Positions 1-9,141 of a stretch of 64,000 nt of DNA are shown here, in pieces. The notes below the pieces were generated by a model that worked only from the letters and a program-made list of their open reading frames with translations, searched no databases and was not told the DNA's origin. The position numbers and the translations under genes are program-made. Where the stretch lies: assembly GCA_023052935.1 (NCBI GenBank), contig CM041298.1:57654217-57718216 (forward strand), read 5' to 3'. How positions within the stretch are numbered: the stretch's first letter is position 1; the number at the start of each line of letters is the position of its first letter. The stretch is from Piezodorus guildinii. Its lineage: Eukaryota; Arthropoda; Insecta; Hemiptera; Pentatomidae.

Positions 1-520
1 ATGTTTCTTTTTTCTTGTAATATAAAATTAGTGTTAATGTTATTATTGAAGATAGAGAATAATCGAGAAAAAAAATTCGTGATCAAGACAACGCGAAGAA
101 CAAAGTGCAAAAAAAAAAAAAAAAAAATTTAAATATTTTTATTGATTTTGTTTTTTATAATATTTTTGTTGATTTTGTTTTGTATATATGTATATTGTAT
201 TATTATTATATAAATTTATTGTTTTGTATATATCTTTAGAATGTAGTATGAATGTCGTACTTTATCACTATTAAAAATGTCCTAAATTGGACTGATTGTA
301 ATATTACTTAATAAAGAACTGTTTCTCTCTCTTTAAAAAAAAATCATCTTATATGGTCAAGCCACAACTTATTAGAGATGTGATTAATTCCCGGTGATTA
401 AACTCGGTTATTATTGATGATAAAGATAAAATGTACGGTTTTCTGGAATCAGGAAATTTCAATTGAATTATTTGAATGAAAATCGAAAGAAAAGAAAAGT
501 TGATTTTCAATAATCAACCT
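1..520. other. AT-rich DNA without a recognised gene
   Basis: No coding signal is visible. There is an A-run near 110-127 and T-rich low-complexity sequence. Around 275-335 a short inverted repeat (GTCC, six bases, GGAC) is followed by an AATAAAG-type signal and a pyrimidine tract. This resembles the 3' end of the LINEs elsewhere in the window but carries no recognisable coding sequence, so a LINE tail is only a weak possibility. Confidence 0.4.
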
Positions 521-524
521 TTGT

Positions 525-860
525 AATCGACCAATAAAAAATTATCCCTGCTCAAAATTTGAGAGTTTCCGGTTCAAGATGCGTAGAATTCGAATAACGA
601 ATAATAAAAAAAAAGTTTCTCCTAATAAATAAATGAATAAATACCAAAAATTAAAAAAAAAAAATAGATATTGCGTTTTGAAATCAGTGGAGGTTTTATG
701 ATATGATGCTTTGAATTAGTGCTTTTCATATTACTTAATTGCCTATCAACAGCCTTATAAAGAGTTATACCTTAATATTGTTATTTGTAAATAATAAACC
801 ATTGTGTAATAATTTGCAGCGTTTTTTTCTTTATTTTTCTTCTTTAATTACAGTTTTTTT
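525..860. repeat. Partial copy of dispersed repeat B
   Basis: Two blocks match the longer repeat at about 42030-42900 in the same order. One begins with CAAAATTTGAGAG and a 'GGTTCAAGATG' stretch. The other contains TTGCCTATCAACAGC and ends near TTTGCAGCGTTTTTTTC. The middle part of the longer copy, including its internal duplication, is missing. No ORF of note is present. Class is unknown. Confidence 0.5.
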
Positions 861-2029
861 TTTCCCTAAAATTAATTGCATTATGTTTAACAATGAATTT
901 ATCAATAAATCAGGTTTGAAAAGAGCATTCGGAATCATTTGAAATTCTATCCAAATGTTTATTTTATTTTTTAATACATTTGAATATTTTGGGCAATTAA
1001 TATTCCTCCAAAGTTAAATTAATTGACTAATTTTAAAGATAACCAGAATGTTCCAGCATTAGTAATTTGGGGAAAGGTCCTCTCCAAGGGTGCAAGTTTG
1101 CTATCCTTACGGCGCCCCAACTAGATTGGTAACCAGCTCTTTTTCTGTGCGAGCACATCAAGTTGACATATTTAAGTTTTTCTGATGAAACCACGGATAA
1201 CAGCAAGAAATCTAAATTTTATTTTATTTTGAATTTGAGACAAACCTTGTGACTGATGTAATTTCGTTTATTTCAAATGGTTGTCATCCCCAGGTGCTTG
1301 TATTCTTATATGGCGATTCTTCGTGATAAAAGAAGTTGAAATATGATGTGGCTTGTGAGAGTTGGCAATTTACCAACACAAGTAAATTACGATTGTTTAC
1401 ATCATAATAAATCGAATGTATTTCTCTTATTTGTATTTTATTTTCTACAACATATCGAATTTAAAATGAGCTAGGTAGGTCTAAACGAGTATAAGATGCA
1501 AATAGCGTCGATTGAACTGCTTCAGGCTCTTGCATTAACATTCTATATATCATTTCTGTTTGTATTCAAGATGTCATCGGCTTGATGGACACTTACGCAA
1601 CAGTAGGGTATCTGTCACCGCTGTGGTAATGAGTCTCTGAGATCTGTTGTGCGATAAGAGGTTAGTTGTTGATGCTCGATTGAGGGTATGTGTGATTCGG
1701 ATCTAGTTAAAAGGAATGTAACGTCGATAATATGCATAAAATACATTCATCAAAATGACAGTTATATCATTAGTCCAGCAGAAAAGATGAAATGAAATGA
1801 ACAAAAAGAAAAAAATATACAGGGATCAAGTCTCCTTAGAATCACGAACAAAAATAAATCCTTACGGTCTTAGTTACTTAAAGAAAATATATATAAAAAA
1901 AATATATATGCAAGAAAAAAAACGTATACATATAAAAGATCAAATATTCATTATATCTATAAATCTTTGCAAATTTATATTATATATACCTATGTTTTAC
2001 ATTGGAACGGAAGATTGAGATGCGAGATC
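861..2029. other. Unassigned AT-rich region
   Basis: No recognisable gene. A short block of higher GC lies near 1060-1140 (contains ACGGCGCCCCAACTAG). The open frame at 1797-2018 is lysine- and isoleucine-rich low-complexity translation without a domain and is not called. Confidence 0.4.
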
Positions 2030-2440
2030 GAATCCTCTGTCTGTTCCCGCTGTACACGCTCTAGGCCTTCAGATTTATACAAAACGGTCCACCACCAATC
2101 TGCACATTTTGACAAATCGTTCCTTATCCGATCCTCAATCCTATGGAATTCTATTCCTCTTTCTATCCGTCACTCCAACTCTCTTCCTACATTCAAATAC
2201 CGCTTATTAATTTATCTCATGACCATCCAGTCAGAACAAAATTGTAAATAAGACTCTATTTTATTTTGTACTCTACATATTTGCGTATTTCTGTTTTTGA
2301 TTGGTTTTTGTTAACTTGTTTATAAATAAATTATTACTCTAAGACTTTGAAGCCCAATTTATGTATTATGTAAATGTTATTCTAAAGGGACTTGTCCCAG
2401 AATAATAAAGGATTTATTTATTATTATTATTATTATTAGT
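2030..2440 (+). mobile_element. CR1-group LINE, 3' end fragment
   Basis: The translation of 2030-2250 matches the C-terminal end of the reverse-transcriptase ORFs at 36775-39579 and, more closely, near 58347: residues like 'SRPSDLYKT', 'FDKSFLIRSSILWNSIP' and 'SNSLPTFKYRL'. After the stop a ~150-base 3' UTR follows. It ends with a GGGACTTGTCCC stem (2388-2399), CAGAATAATAAAG and a short (TTA)n tail, the same tail architecture as the copy at 58.5 kb. Only the last ~75 codons remain, so this is a strongly 5'-truncated insertion. Confidence 0.8.
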
Positions 2441-2454
2441 AGTAGTAGTAGTAG

Positions 2455-2705
2455 TAGTTCTACTACCTACTAGTTGATGTTTGAAGGAAGAAAGAGAGGT
2501 GGCTTTACGAATAGAGATGGGTAGCGAATTCCAGAAGGATGAGGAACGAACGAGAAACGATTTGTGACAGGATGCAGTTTTATGCGATGGGGTATAAATA
2601 TTGATTGATTGGGTTCTAGTATTTAACGAATGGATATCATAGAGGAGGGTGAGGAGATCAGTTATGTAGGAATGTTTTATATTTTTTAATGTTTGGAATA
2701 TGTAA
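2455..2705 (-). mobile_element. CR1-group LINE, 3' coding fragment
   Basis: The reverse complement encodes the same C-terminal signature as the other CR1-group copies (DIHSLNTRTQSINIYTPSHK, then 'SFLVRSSSFWNSLPISIRK', then 'SLSSFKHQL'). It is closest to the family at 20.2-20.8 kb. Its 3' side abuts the tail of the plus-strand fragment at 2030-2440, so the two fragments face each other tail to tail across a GTA/GTT trinucleotide tract. Confidence 0.7.
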
Positions 2706-3189
2706 AAACCTAGGAAATATTGTCAGAAGGATTAAGCCATTTTAAGATGGTATAATAGCCAAAAATATCTAGCTAACATTCAGATGAAATTATATGTTTG
2801 AAGGTCTCAACCTTCTTTCTTTTCACACTCCTCAAAGGAATATTTTGGAAAAAAAAAAGTGGTGGTTTGGAGTTTTCTTGGAGTTCGGATACTCGGAATA
2901 TTTAATAGTAAAATATTTGCAACACAACTTATTTGAATTTCTATCAATAGATTTTTTTTTTTTAAGCTAGAGAAACTAAAAATGCACATTACTATTCTGA
3001 TGAAATATGTTAAAAAATACATCACTGTTTTAATAATTGTTAATTATGAAAAAACGTTCTACTTACAATCTGTTCTTGTATCCTTTTTATGTATGAATTG
3101 TTGTTAACATTATAAATAGTTATGGAAATTCTTTCTGACACTGTAAAAGAAAAACAACCTGTGCCTCTAAAACTCATCAGGGTCGTTAG
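2706..3189. other. Unassigned AT-rich region
   Basis: No gene or repeat recognised. The minus-strand frame at 2807-3025 has no domain and unremarkable composition. Confidence 0.35.
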
Positions 3190-3435
3190 GTTCACTGCGT
3201 ATAGTTTACGTACGTACTGTTGTTTCAGACCAACCGCCTTGCAAAAAGGTGATTAGGCCTATATAACGCTCAGCAACCAGATTCGCCCCATTCAATTTTC
3301 GAGTATCCGTTTTATATGTGCTAGATGTGACCCAAGAAAGATCTCCATCCCCCATGGCCGCACAAAGGCTGAAATAAAAGAATAAAAACTTCTTCCACAG
3401 CCGTGGTTCACTTGACCACGCCGATCCTTTAAATA
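3190..3435 (-). repeat. SINE-2 copy, diverged
   Basis: Matches 8470-8735 in order and strand, with shared blocks around GTTTCAGACCAACCGCC, AACGCTCAGC.ACCAG, TATCCG.TTTATA, AGAAAGATCTCCAT and GCTGAAATAA.AGAATAAA. The tRNA-like head at the right end is poorly kept. The 149-codon frame read through it (3206-3655, minus) is therefore not a host gene. Confidence 0.6.
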
Positions 3436-3895
3436 ACATTAATAGAGTATTAATTAATTGTTCGGCGGCGTTCGAAATAACCCATTTCGTCCTTTTTAGA
3501 TCATTTAGACAATTTAGTTTTGTCAGTTCCGTGATAATTATTTGCCGAGGACTAGAAAGGCCTCCATTATTCGGGTCGAAATTCGGTTTCATAGCGCGCC
3601 TTGGAACAAGGTAGGAATAAACAAGTTTGTGTTGTTGGTTCCGATTCGGCGCCATCAGCAGTCAGCGGGCGAACTCTTAACACCTCGGATCTTCTCCTGA
3701 ATACCGCTTCCTCAATTAAACTGCAATTGATAATTCAATTGCAAAGTGAAATTTTAATGTTAAAGTGGATAGGAATTGTCGTAAATGGGAAATTGTGTGA
3801 TCTGCATCCTTTGATTATAATTCAGCTGAAGTTTTAGGACAGCTTTGATATCAAGTCCAGTAAGAAAAGATTACATCTGATAAGTGGACACTTAG
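3436..3895. other. Unassigned region
   Basis: Moderate GC. Short open frames on both strands have no recognisable domain, and no repeat match was found within the window. Confidence 0.35.
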
Positions 3896-3897
3896 CG

Positions 3898-4186
3898 GGG
3901 TGTCACCTGTGATGTGGTGTAGTATAAGAGCCCTCTATGCCCTAGATCGTGGTTCAAACCCGTCAGATGGCCCTGGAAGTGTTTGAAGGGATTAATAATC
4001 CTTGCTTAAATTAATAATCCTGTGGGGACTTAAACTGGTGATCCCTTTGTTGTGCGATGTCAGGGTACTAGTAAAAGATCAGTATTATAATTAAACCAGG
4101 ATTCGAAAAATTTAGGGCTCCCACAACAGCATCGTCCGCTAAGCTACAGTAGAATAAGTGACGTAAAAATAAATAATCAAACAAAG
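3898..4186 (+). repeat. SINE-1 copy, diverged, full length
   Basis: Follows the SINE-1 consensus seen at 7056-7339 from head to tail. The head is tRNA-like with box B 'GTGGTTCAAACCC'. It is followed by a GGGA..TAATCC stretch, 'GTGCGATGTCAGGGTACT', 'CTCCCACA.CAGCATCGTCCG', 'AAGTGACGT' and an AATAAATAATCAAACAAA tail. Many substitutions mark an old insertion. Confidence 0.75.
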
Positions 4187-4319
4187 AGGCTCGTACTATT
4201 ATTTTACATCCCCTCCAAAGGCCGGTATGAATAACTAACCTTTTCTAGTCCTTTTAAAAACTCCCAGGACAATCAGCCAAATTAAAATCTGCCATTTAGG
4301 GCATAAAAGGCTGTTATGC

Positions 4320-4395
4320 CTTTAATAATAATAATAATATAATAATAATTAATTAATATAATAATAATTAATAATAATAATAACTTTAATAATAA
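4320..4395. repeat. (AAT)n-type microsatellite
   Basis: Interrupted AATAAT/TAATTAAT runs lie directly against the left arm of the large hairpin that follows. Confidence 0.85.
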
Positions 4396-4546
4396 GGTGA
4401 TGGACACTTGGAAATGGGCAAGAGTTATAAGAGTTTATAAGACATAAAATTACCCACCTGCGGTATAGTTGCTAGATACCGCAGGTGGGTAATTTTATGT
4501 CTTATAAACTCTTATAACTCTTGCCCATTTCCAAGTGTCCATCACC
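4396..4546. repeat. Perfect 71-bp inverted repeat with 9-bp loop
   Basis: Left arm 4396-4466 and right arm 4476-4546 are exact reverse complements over all 71 bases. They are separated by AGTTGCTAG. Outside the arms TAATAAG/CTTATTA pairs again after one bulged base. There is no ORF. The perfect arms mean the structure is recent, is maintained by gene conversion, or is a sequencing/assembly fold-back. It could be a small foldback element or a hairpin-RNA locus; nothing in the sequence decides this. Confidence 0.9.
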
Positions 4547-4971
4547 CTTATTATATACATTTATTCCATATTTGTTGTCCTTTTTTTATAGTTTATTACT
4601 TATTCATCTATTATTATTCCTTATCTTATGGATCCTTCCGATTGTGAGCGTTATTATGTGTTCCGTAAACGAGATTTTTTTGAATTATGTCCTTTTGTAA
4701 TTGGTTCTTCCCTTTTTATGGAGTTACTTCACCCTTACGCGCACGTACTTCTCATAAAGTTTCCCTCGAGAAACGTGGCCCACTCAAGCAATTTCCCCTT
4801 ATGACTCAATTATTTTTATTGTCGCCTTTCAATGAACCGTAATATTGGATTTCGGTCAATTGGAGTAACAATGAAATATAATGGAGGGGCCGGTGGAAGA
4901 GGACCCACCCTCAGTTATAAGTGTGTATAGAGATATAGTATGGGAAATAGGTAAACATAAAGTTTATTCAG
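4547..4971. other. Unassigned region
   Basis: No gene recognised. A short GC-richer stretch (GGGGCCGGTGGAAGAGG) lies near 4884-4905. The direct-repeat region begins at its right edge. Confidence 0.35.
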
Positions 4972-5400
4972 TCGAATAAATGAATCGCCTTTTCTCTTGG
5001 TCGCGTGAACGGCTTGACCGATTTCTCTAATTCTTCTTTTGTTATTTTTGTATCAGTCAGGAGAAGGGTCTTATGAAAAAAAAAGATAAACGTTACTTAG
5101 GTAAATAGGGTTTTTTTTCTCTTTATCCACATATATAAAAATGAATCCCCCTTTTCCTAGGTCATCGCATCACGCGTGAACGGCTTGACCGATTTCTCTA
5201 ATTCTTCTTTTGTTATTTTTGTATCAGTCAGGAGAAGGGTCTTATGAAAAAAAAGATAAACGTTACTTAGGTAAATAGGTTTTTTTTTTTGTTTTTTTTT
5301 CTCTTTATCCACATATATAAAAATGAATCCCCCTTTTACTAGGTCATCGCATCACGCGTGAACGGCTTGACCAATTTCGCTAAGACATAGTTCAGACAGA
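4972..5400. repeat. Tandem repeat, about 2.4 units of ~171-182 bp
   Basis: The landmark CGTGAACGGCTTGACC recurs at 5004, 5175 and 5357, so the period is 171 then 182. The difference lies in a T-run. Each unit carries ATATATAAAAATGAATC.CC, the landmark, TTGTTATTTTTGTATCAGTC and GATAAACGTTACTTAGG. Units 1 and 2 are nearly identical and unit 3 is partial and slightly diverged. Segments of the type 'AAAATGAATC...AACGGCTTGACCGATTT' are common in arthropod dispersed repeats, but I cannot name the family. Confidence 0.85.
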
Positions 5401-6379
5401 TCTTCGATCTTTTTATATACAATTTTGAATCTGAATGTCCTTTAAAACAACATAAACTTAGTTTACAACTTTTTTTTTTTTTTTGTATGTATCAATTCAA
5501 ATCTTTGGTTTTTTTGTTTTAGATATACCATTTTGTCCATGCAACAAAACTTTGTTTCATTGTGCGAATAAGAAATCTCGAATTCGAGAGGCTGCTCAGC
5601 TTGCTAGGTCTTGGAATTGCCGAATCTAGCATAGTCTTAATAAAGATTCCTAGTCTAGAATTATGATCTCTAACATGTTCTGAAACTGACTTTTTTCGAG
5701 TCTAAACCTTTTTCAAAATTCTACTGGGAAAATAAGAAACCAAAAAGTTACCAATGTTCTAATGGATAAATTAAGACGATGATTAAAATAAAATTTTGTA
5801 AGTTTCTTATTAAATTTTCTTTCTTTCTTCACCTTCTGTAATTCATGAATCCGCCCGTCTTTACGCGAACTCAAGTTTCTCTCTGACTGGGAAATGCTGT
5901 AGATTAAAAATAGACATAATCATGAAAATGTCAGAGAGAAATAATAAACCTATTTTTTTTTCCTCTCAAGTACATATATGTAAATGTTTACATAAATATG
6001 GGACTTGGGCAGTTTCCCAATCTCTGCCGCTAGACAGTTGTCCCCCGACTGTGCCCGGGCCGACCCTAAAGCCAAGTTACCGGAAAGTCCAAACCGGTTT
6101 TGATTCTTTCCTTCCCGACCCGCCTTCCAGCTTCACTTTGGAGCACCACTTTCTTCATTCTTAACTCTCTCTTCGTAAACTTCTCCAAGTGCTTCATGAC
6201 CTATGCTTAAGCGCGATTAAATTAAAACCCTACTACTTCATTCTGTAAGCAAGTTCTTGTGTGTCACATATTATAAAATCAAGTGATTATTCTTTATTCT
6301 ATTACATTATATTTGCAATATAATGCAATGCATCTGAAAGAATGTTTTTGTTTTGTCCTCGATTTGCTTGTTTTGAATC
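5401..6379. other. Unassigned region
   Basis: No supportable gene. A GC-rich block at about 6005-6140 contains GTGCCCGGGCCGACCC and several CC/GG-rich segments. It sits inside a short frame (5922-6164) with no recognised domain. It stands out from its AT-rich surroundings and could be a remnant of another element or of an exon. Confidence 0.3.
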
Positions 6380-7498
6380 AAACCAATTACCTATATATGA
6401 AATATATATTAAGGGAAAGAATTGCGATCGTTAAAACTTTCGTATTCCAGTTTTTAACGAAAATACACGTTATAGGGTCCTCTGAGTCCAAATAACGAAA
6501 TCTAGCTAATAGGTCTGTGTGTGTGTGTGTTAAGTCTAGCACAAAAACGAAAAGTCGTACAATACTGAAATTTCACATTTAAAACAACAATACGCCCGTG
6601 GTGTTAGATTAGAGCAACTTTTTCACTTAAAACGACGGAATGAAAGAGCCACCTAATACCATACATTTTGCTCCTTTTACGATTTTCTCACAAACGATTT
6701 GGTTTAAACTTCTTTTATCGGTGTAAATTTAATGTGCTTTAATACGATGTAGGTTTCATTCTGATTGAAATAGTCTGACAGGGTTTAAATCCCGATAGTT
6801 TAAATTTTCTTTCTTTGAACTACCTTTAATTTTGTAGATTTGAATAAATTAACCATATCATCTGGTTAGCATTGTTAACAAATGAGTGAATATATAAGTT
6901 GAGTGAATGTGATATACAACTCCAAGGAGAAAAGAACACAAATATTTTTTCTTATAGATCTATAATATACAGTTGGAAACTTAAAGATTTTAGGAAAAAT
7001 ATTATCTGATACGAAAAATCGTCATAACAGATTGTCGTAGATAACAGTGTAATAGAGGGATCACTTGTAGCTGGGTGGCTAGCGTAACAGCCTCCCATAC
7101 CAAAGGTCACGGGTTCAAACCCGCAGGTGGTCCTAGGATTTTTTAATGGGAGTAAAAAATCCTTAGTTACGCCGTCCTTCGGAGGGGACGTTAAAAGGTG
7201 GTCCCGAGCCTGTGCGATGTCAGGTACTCGTTAAAGATCCCTATCCTAATAAAACCTGGATAGGCAAAATTTAGAACTCCCACTGTAGCATCGTCCGATT
7301 AGCCATAGTTGCATAAAAGTGACGTTAAACGAATTAAACAACAGTGTAATAGATTATTTAATAAGACACATGTTTTTATTGAAACTAAGTGTAATTAATT
7401 ATTTAAAAATTTATTATCGTCTCTAAATGCTATTAAAAATTCTTAAAATGATTATAACATCGGAGGTAAGTGAAAGTCGTGTGTTGCGCGCACCAGAT
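6380..7498 (+). repeat. Element A copy 1, with SINE-1 inserted
   Basis: Element A is a dispersed repeat found 12 times here. Its plus-orientation landmarks are an ACTTTCACTTACC end that forms a hairpin with ATATAGTAAGGGAAAGT, TTGCGATCGTGAAAATTTTC, AAATAACCAAGTCCCGCAAA, a (GT)n tract, TTTCATATTTAAAACAAC, and a right end GTAAGTGAAAGTCGTGTG followed by CCGCACCAGA and a T-run. In this copy the left end is degraded, the GT tract is short (6514-6530) and SINE-1 interrupts it at 7056-7339. Confidence 0.85.
7056..7339 (+). repeat. SINE-1, tRNA-derived, full length with 13-bp TSD
   Basis: A 284-bp short retroposon. The head has RNA polymerase III-type internal promoter boxes: box A in 'TAGCTGGGTGGCTAGC' and box B in 'GGGTTCAAACCCGC'. 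A unique body follows (GTGCGATGTCAGGTACTC, CACTGTAGCATCGTCCG), then GTGACGTTAAAC with an A/C-rich tail. The flanks are identical 13-mers AACAGTGTAATAG at 7043-7055 and 7340-7352, the target-site duplication. The target is element A copy 1, so this SINE is younger than that copy. Confidence 0.93.
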
Positions 7499-8469
7499 TT
7501 TTAGTTATACCAGGTAAGAGGGAAACAACAAAATGAGTGGATTAGGTGTTATTTTTTGTTTATAAATGAAATGTAGTTGTCTGGTCATCTATGTAAGATT
7601 TTACTGTTGATATTTTTCTGTCGATGTGAATTTAAAAGAAATCCACACTAAGACAACTTGAATCCACACCTTTCAACGCGACTGTAGTTAAATTGATATG
7701 ATTTTGTCTTACTTTAGGTTGTTTCGAAATTATATGATTTCATTTATTGTTTCTAGGAACAGAATACAATTGTTCAATACAGATTTTTTATAGCCTATCA
7801 GTGTATTTAAAATCCCATAAATTGTCTAAAATAAATACATGAATAACTTTTCTTCCTTAACAAACCTAACGTGTTCTTGTTGAACAAAAGACCTTACCCC
7901 AGGGCTACCAGTACTGTTGACAGCTTACAACGGAAAGTCGGATCGATAAATATGCCAATATTATTTCTTTACGAGAGGGGACTTACTAATTATCATAGCT
8001 ACAGATTACAGCAGACCGAAGTTTCACTCCCCTTCCAGTCGGCATTAAACTGAAATACGACTTCAGTTTTGGCCGGGGTCATTGTAAACACGACCTAAAT
8101 GGAAAAGGGTTGCCAACGGTCCCAACATTGTCAGATGTTGGAGTGTGCTGAGAGGGTAGGATGTCGTGTTGTTGAGGGTCATTTGCGAACTTGCTGGGGG
8201 CTTTGACAATAGTCGGCTTAGTGCTTCGGTATTGTGAGGGGTGGTAGTGTGGTGAGTATGGAAGTGCATAGGCCGAAAGCAGGAGTGAAAAAAATTGACT
8301 TACTGATATCAACAATAGCCAGTCAAATATAAACCGAACTTTTGGATGGTCGTTTTCAATATGAAGATTTGTGATCAACCAAGTAATAAAATTACCTTTT
8401 CCCCCTCCCCATAAAAATTGAGGTTACAAGTTTCAAGATACCTCACCTGTACCACTACAACCCATGAAG
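7499..8469. other. Unassigned region
   Basis: No gene supported. Two short GC-richer patches lie near 7880-8060 and 8065-8260. Frames over them overlap one another on the minus strand and show no domain. Confidence 0.3.
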
Positions 8470-8736
8470 AGTTTTCGGTTCAGTACATGTAGAGATTCGT
8501 ACTGTTTCTAGGCCAACGGCCGTGCAATGAGGTGATTCGGTCGAAATCACGCTTAGCCACCAGGTTTTTTCCCCATTTTTGGATACCCACTTTATAGAGG
8601 CTGGATGTGCCCTAGGAAGGTCTCCATACCCTAGGATCGCCCCGCCGCTGAAATAACAGAATAAATAATATTCCGCTTCGATCCCAGGACCCGGAGCACA
8701 GTAGAGTAGCGCTCTACCCACTAGACCATGCCGCTC
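8470..8736 (-). repeat. SINE-2, tRNA-derived, minus strand
   Basis: Read on the minus strand the element starts near 8736 with AGCGGCATGGTCTAGTGG. A box-A-like TGGTCTAGTGGGTAGAGCG follows, then a box-B-like GGGATCGAAGC about 40 bases later. This is the layout of a tRNA-derived SINE head. A second copy (3190-3435) shares the body. The head is not a tRNA gene because the acceptor stem is not closed and sequence typical of a SINE body follows. The frame at 8455-8721 is a by-product. Confidence 0.7.
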
Positions 8737-8819
8737 CCATACGCTTCAAGATACGTAGCATCCAAATATCGAATAGTTTTGCGGTATATAATTGAATTTC
8801 CTAAAAACAAGATAAAAAA

Positions 8820-9135
8820 TCTGGTCCCCAAGACAAAAATCCAACACACGACTTTCACTTAGGTACCTCCGGAATAAAATCAATTTAATAATTTTTAAAT
8901 ACAGTTGGAGATAAAAATGTTTTATTAAATAATCTATATAACATTATCTAGGAAAATCAGTTAGTTTATCGGCTGTTCATCACTCTTCAATAACTTTTAC
9001 AATTTTAAGTATGAGATAATATTTTTTTTATGAAATCTTTTGCCTTGCAACGGTATATTATACATATATTAACATATATTATATAACATTATTATACGAG
9101 TATATTACAGTTTTTACGTTCTACACTCGCATGAA
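8820..9135 (-). repeat. Element A copy 2, partial
   Basis: Begins with TCTGGT and ACACGACTTTCACTTA, the reverse complement of the element A right end. It runs through TATCTAGGAAAATCAGTTAG and the CAACGGTATATTATAC block and stops there. Another element A copy begins a few bases later in the same orientation. Confidence 0.8.
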
Positions 9136-9141
9136 AAAAAA

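Noticed and set aside
3206..3655. 149-codon minus-strand open frame
   Set aside because: Half of it overlaps a SINE-2 copy and the rest has no domain or conserved start; chance frame.
4396..4546. Transcription terminator
   Set aside because: Arms of 71 bp and a eukaryotic setting do not fit a bacterial terminator.
4972..5400. CRISPR array
   Set aside because: Units are ~175 bp with no spacer/repeat alternation, and the genome is eukaryotic.
7060..7140. tRNA gene in the head of SINE-1
   Set aside because: It has box A and box B but no closable acceptor stem, and the same SINE body follows in seven copies. It is a retroposon head.
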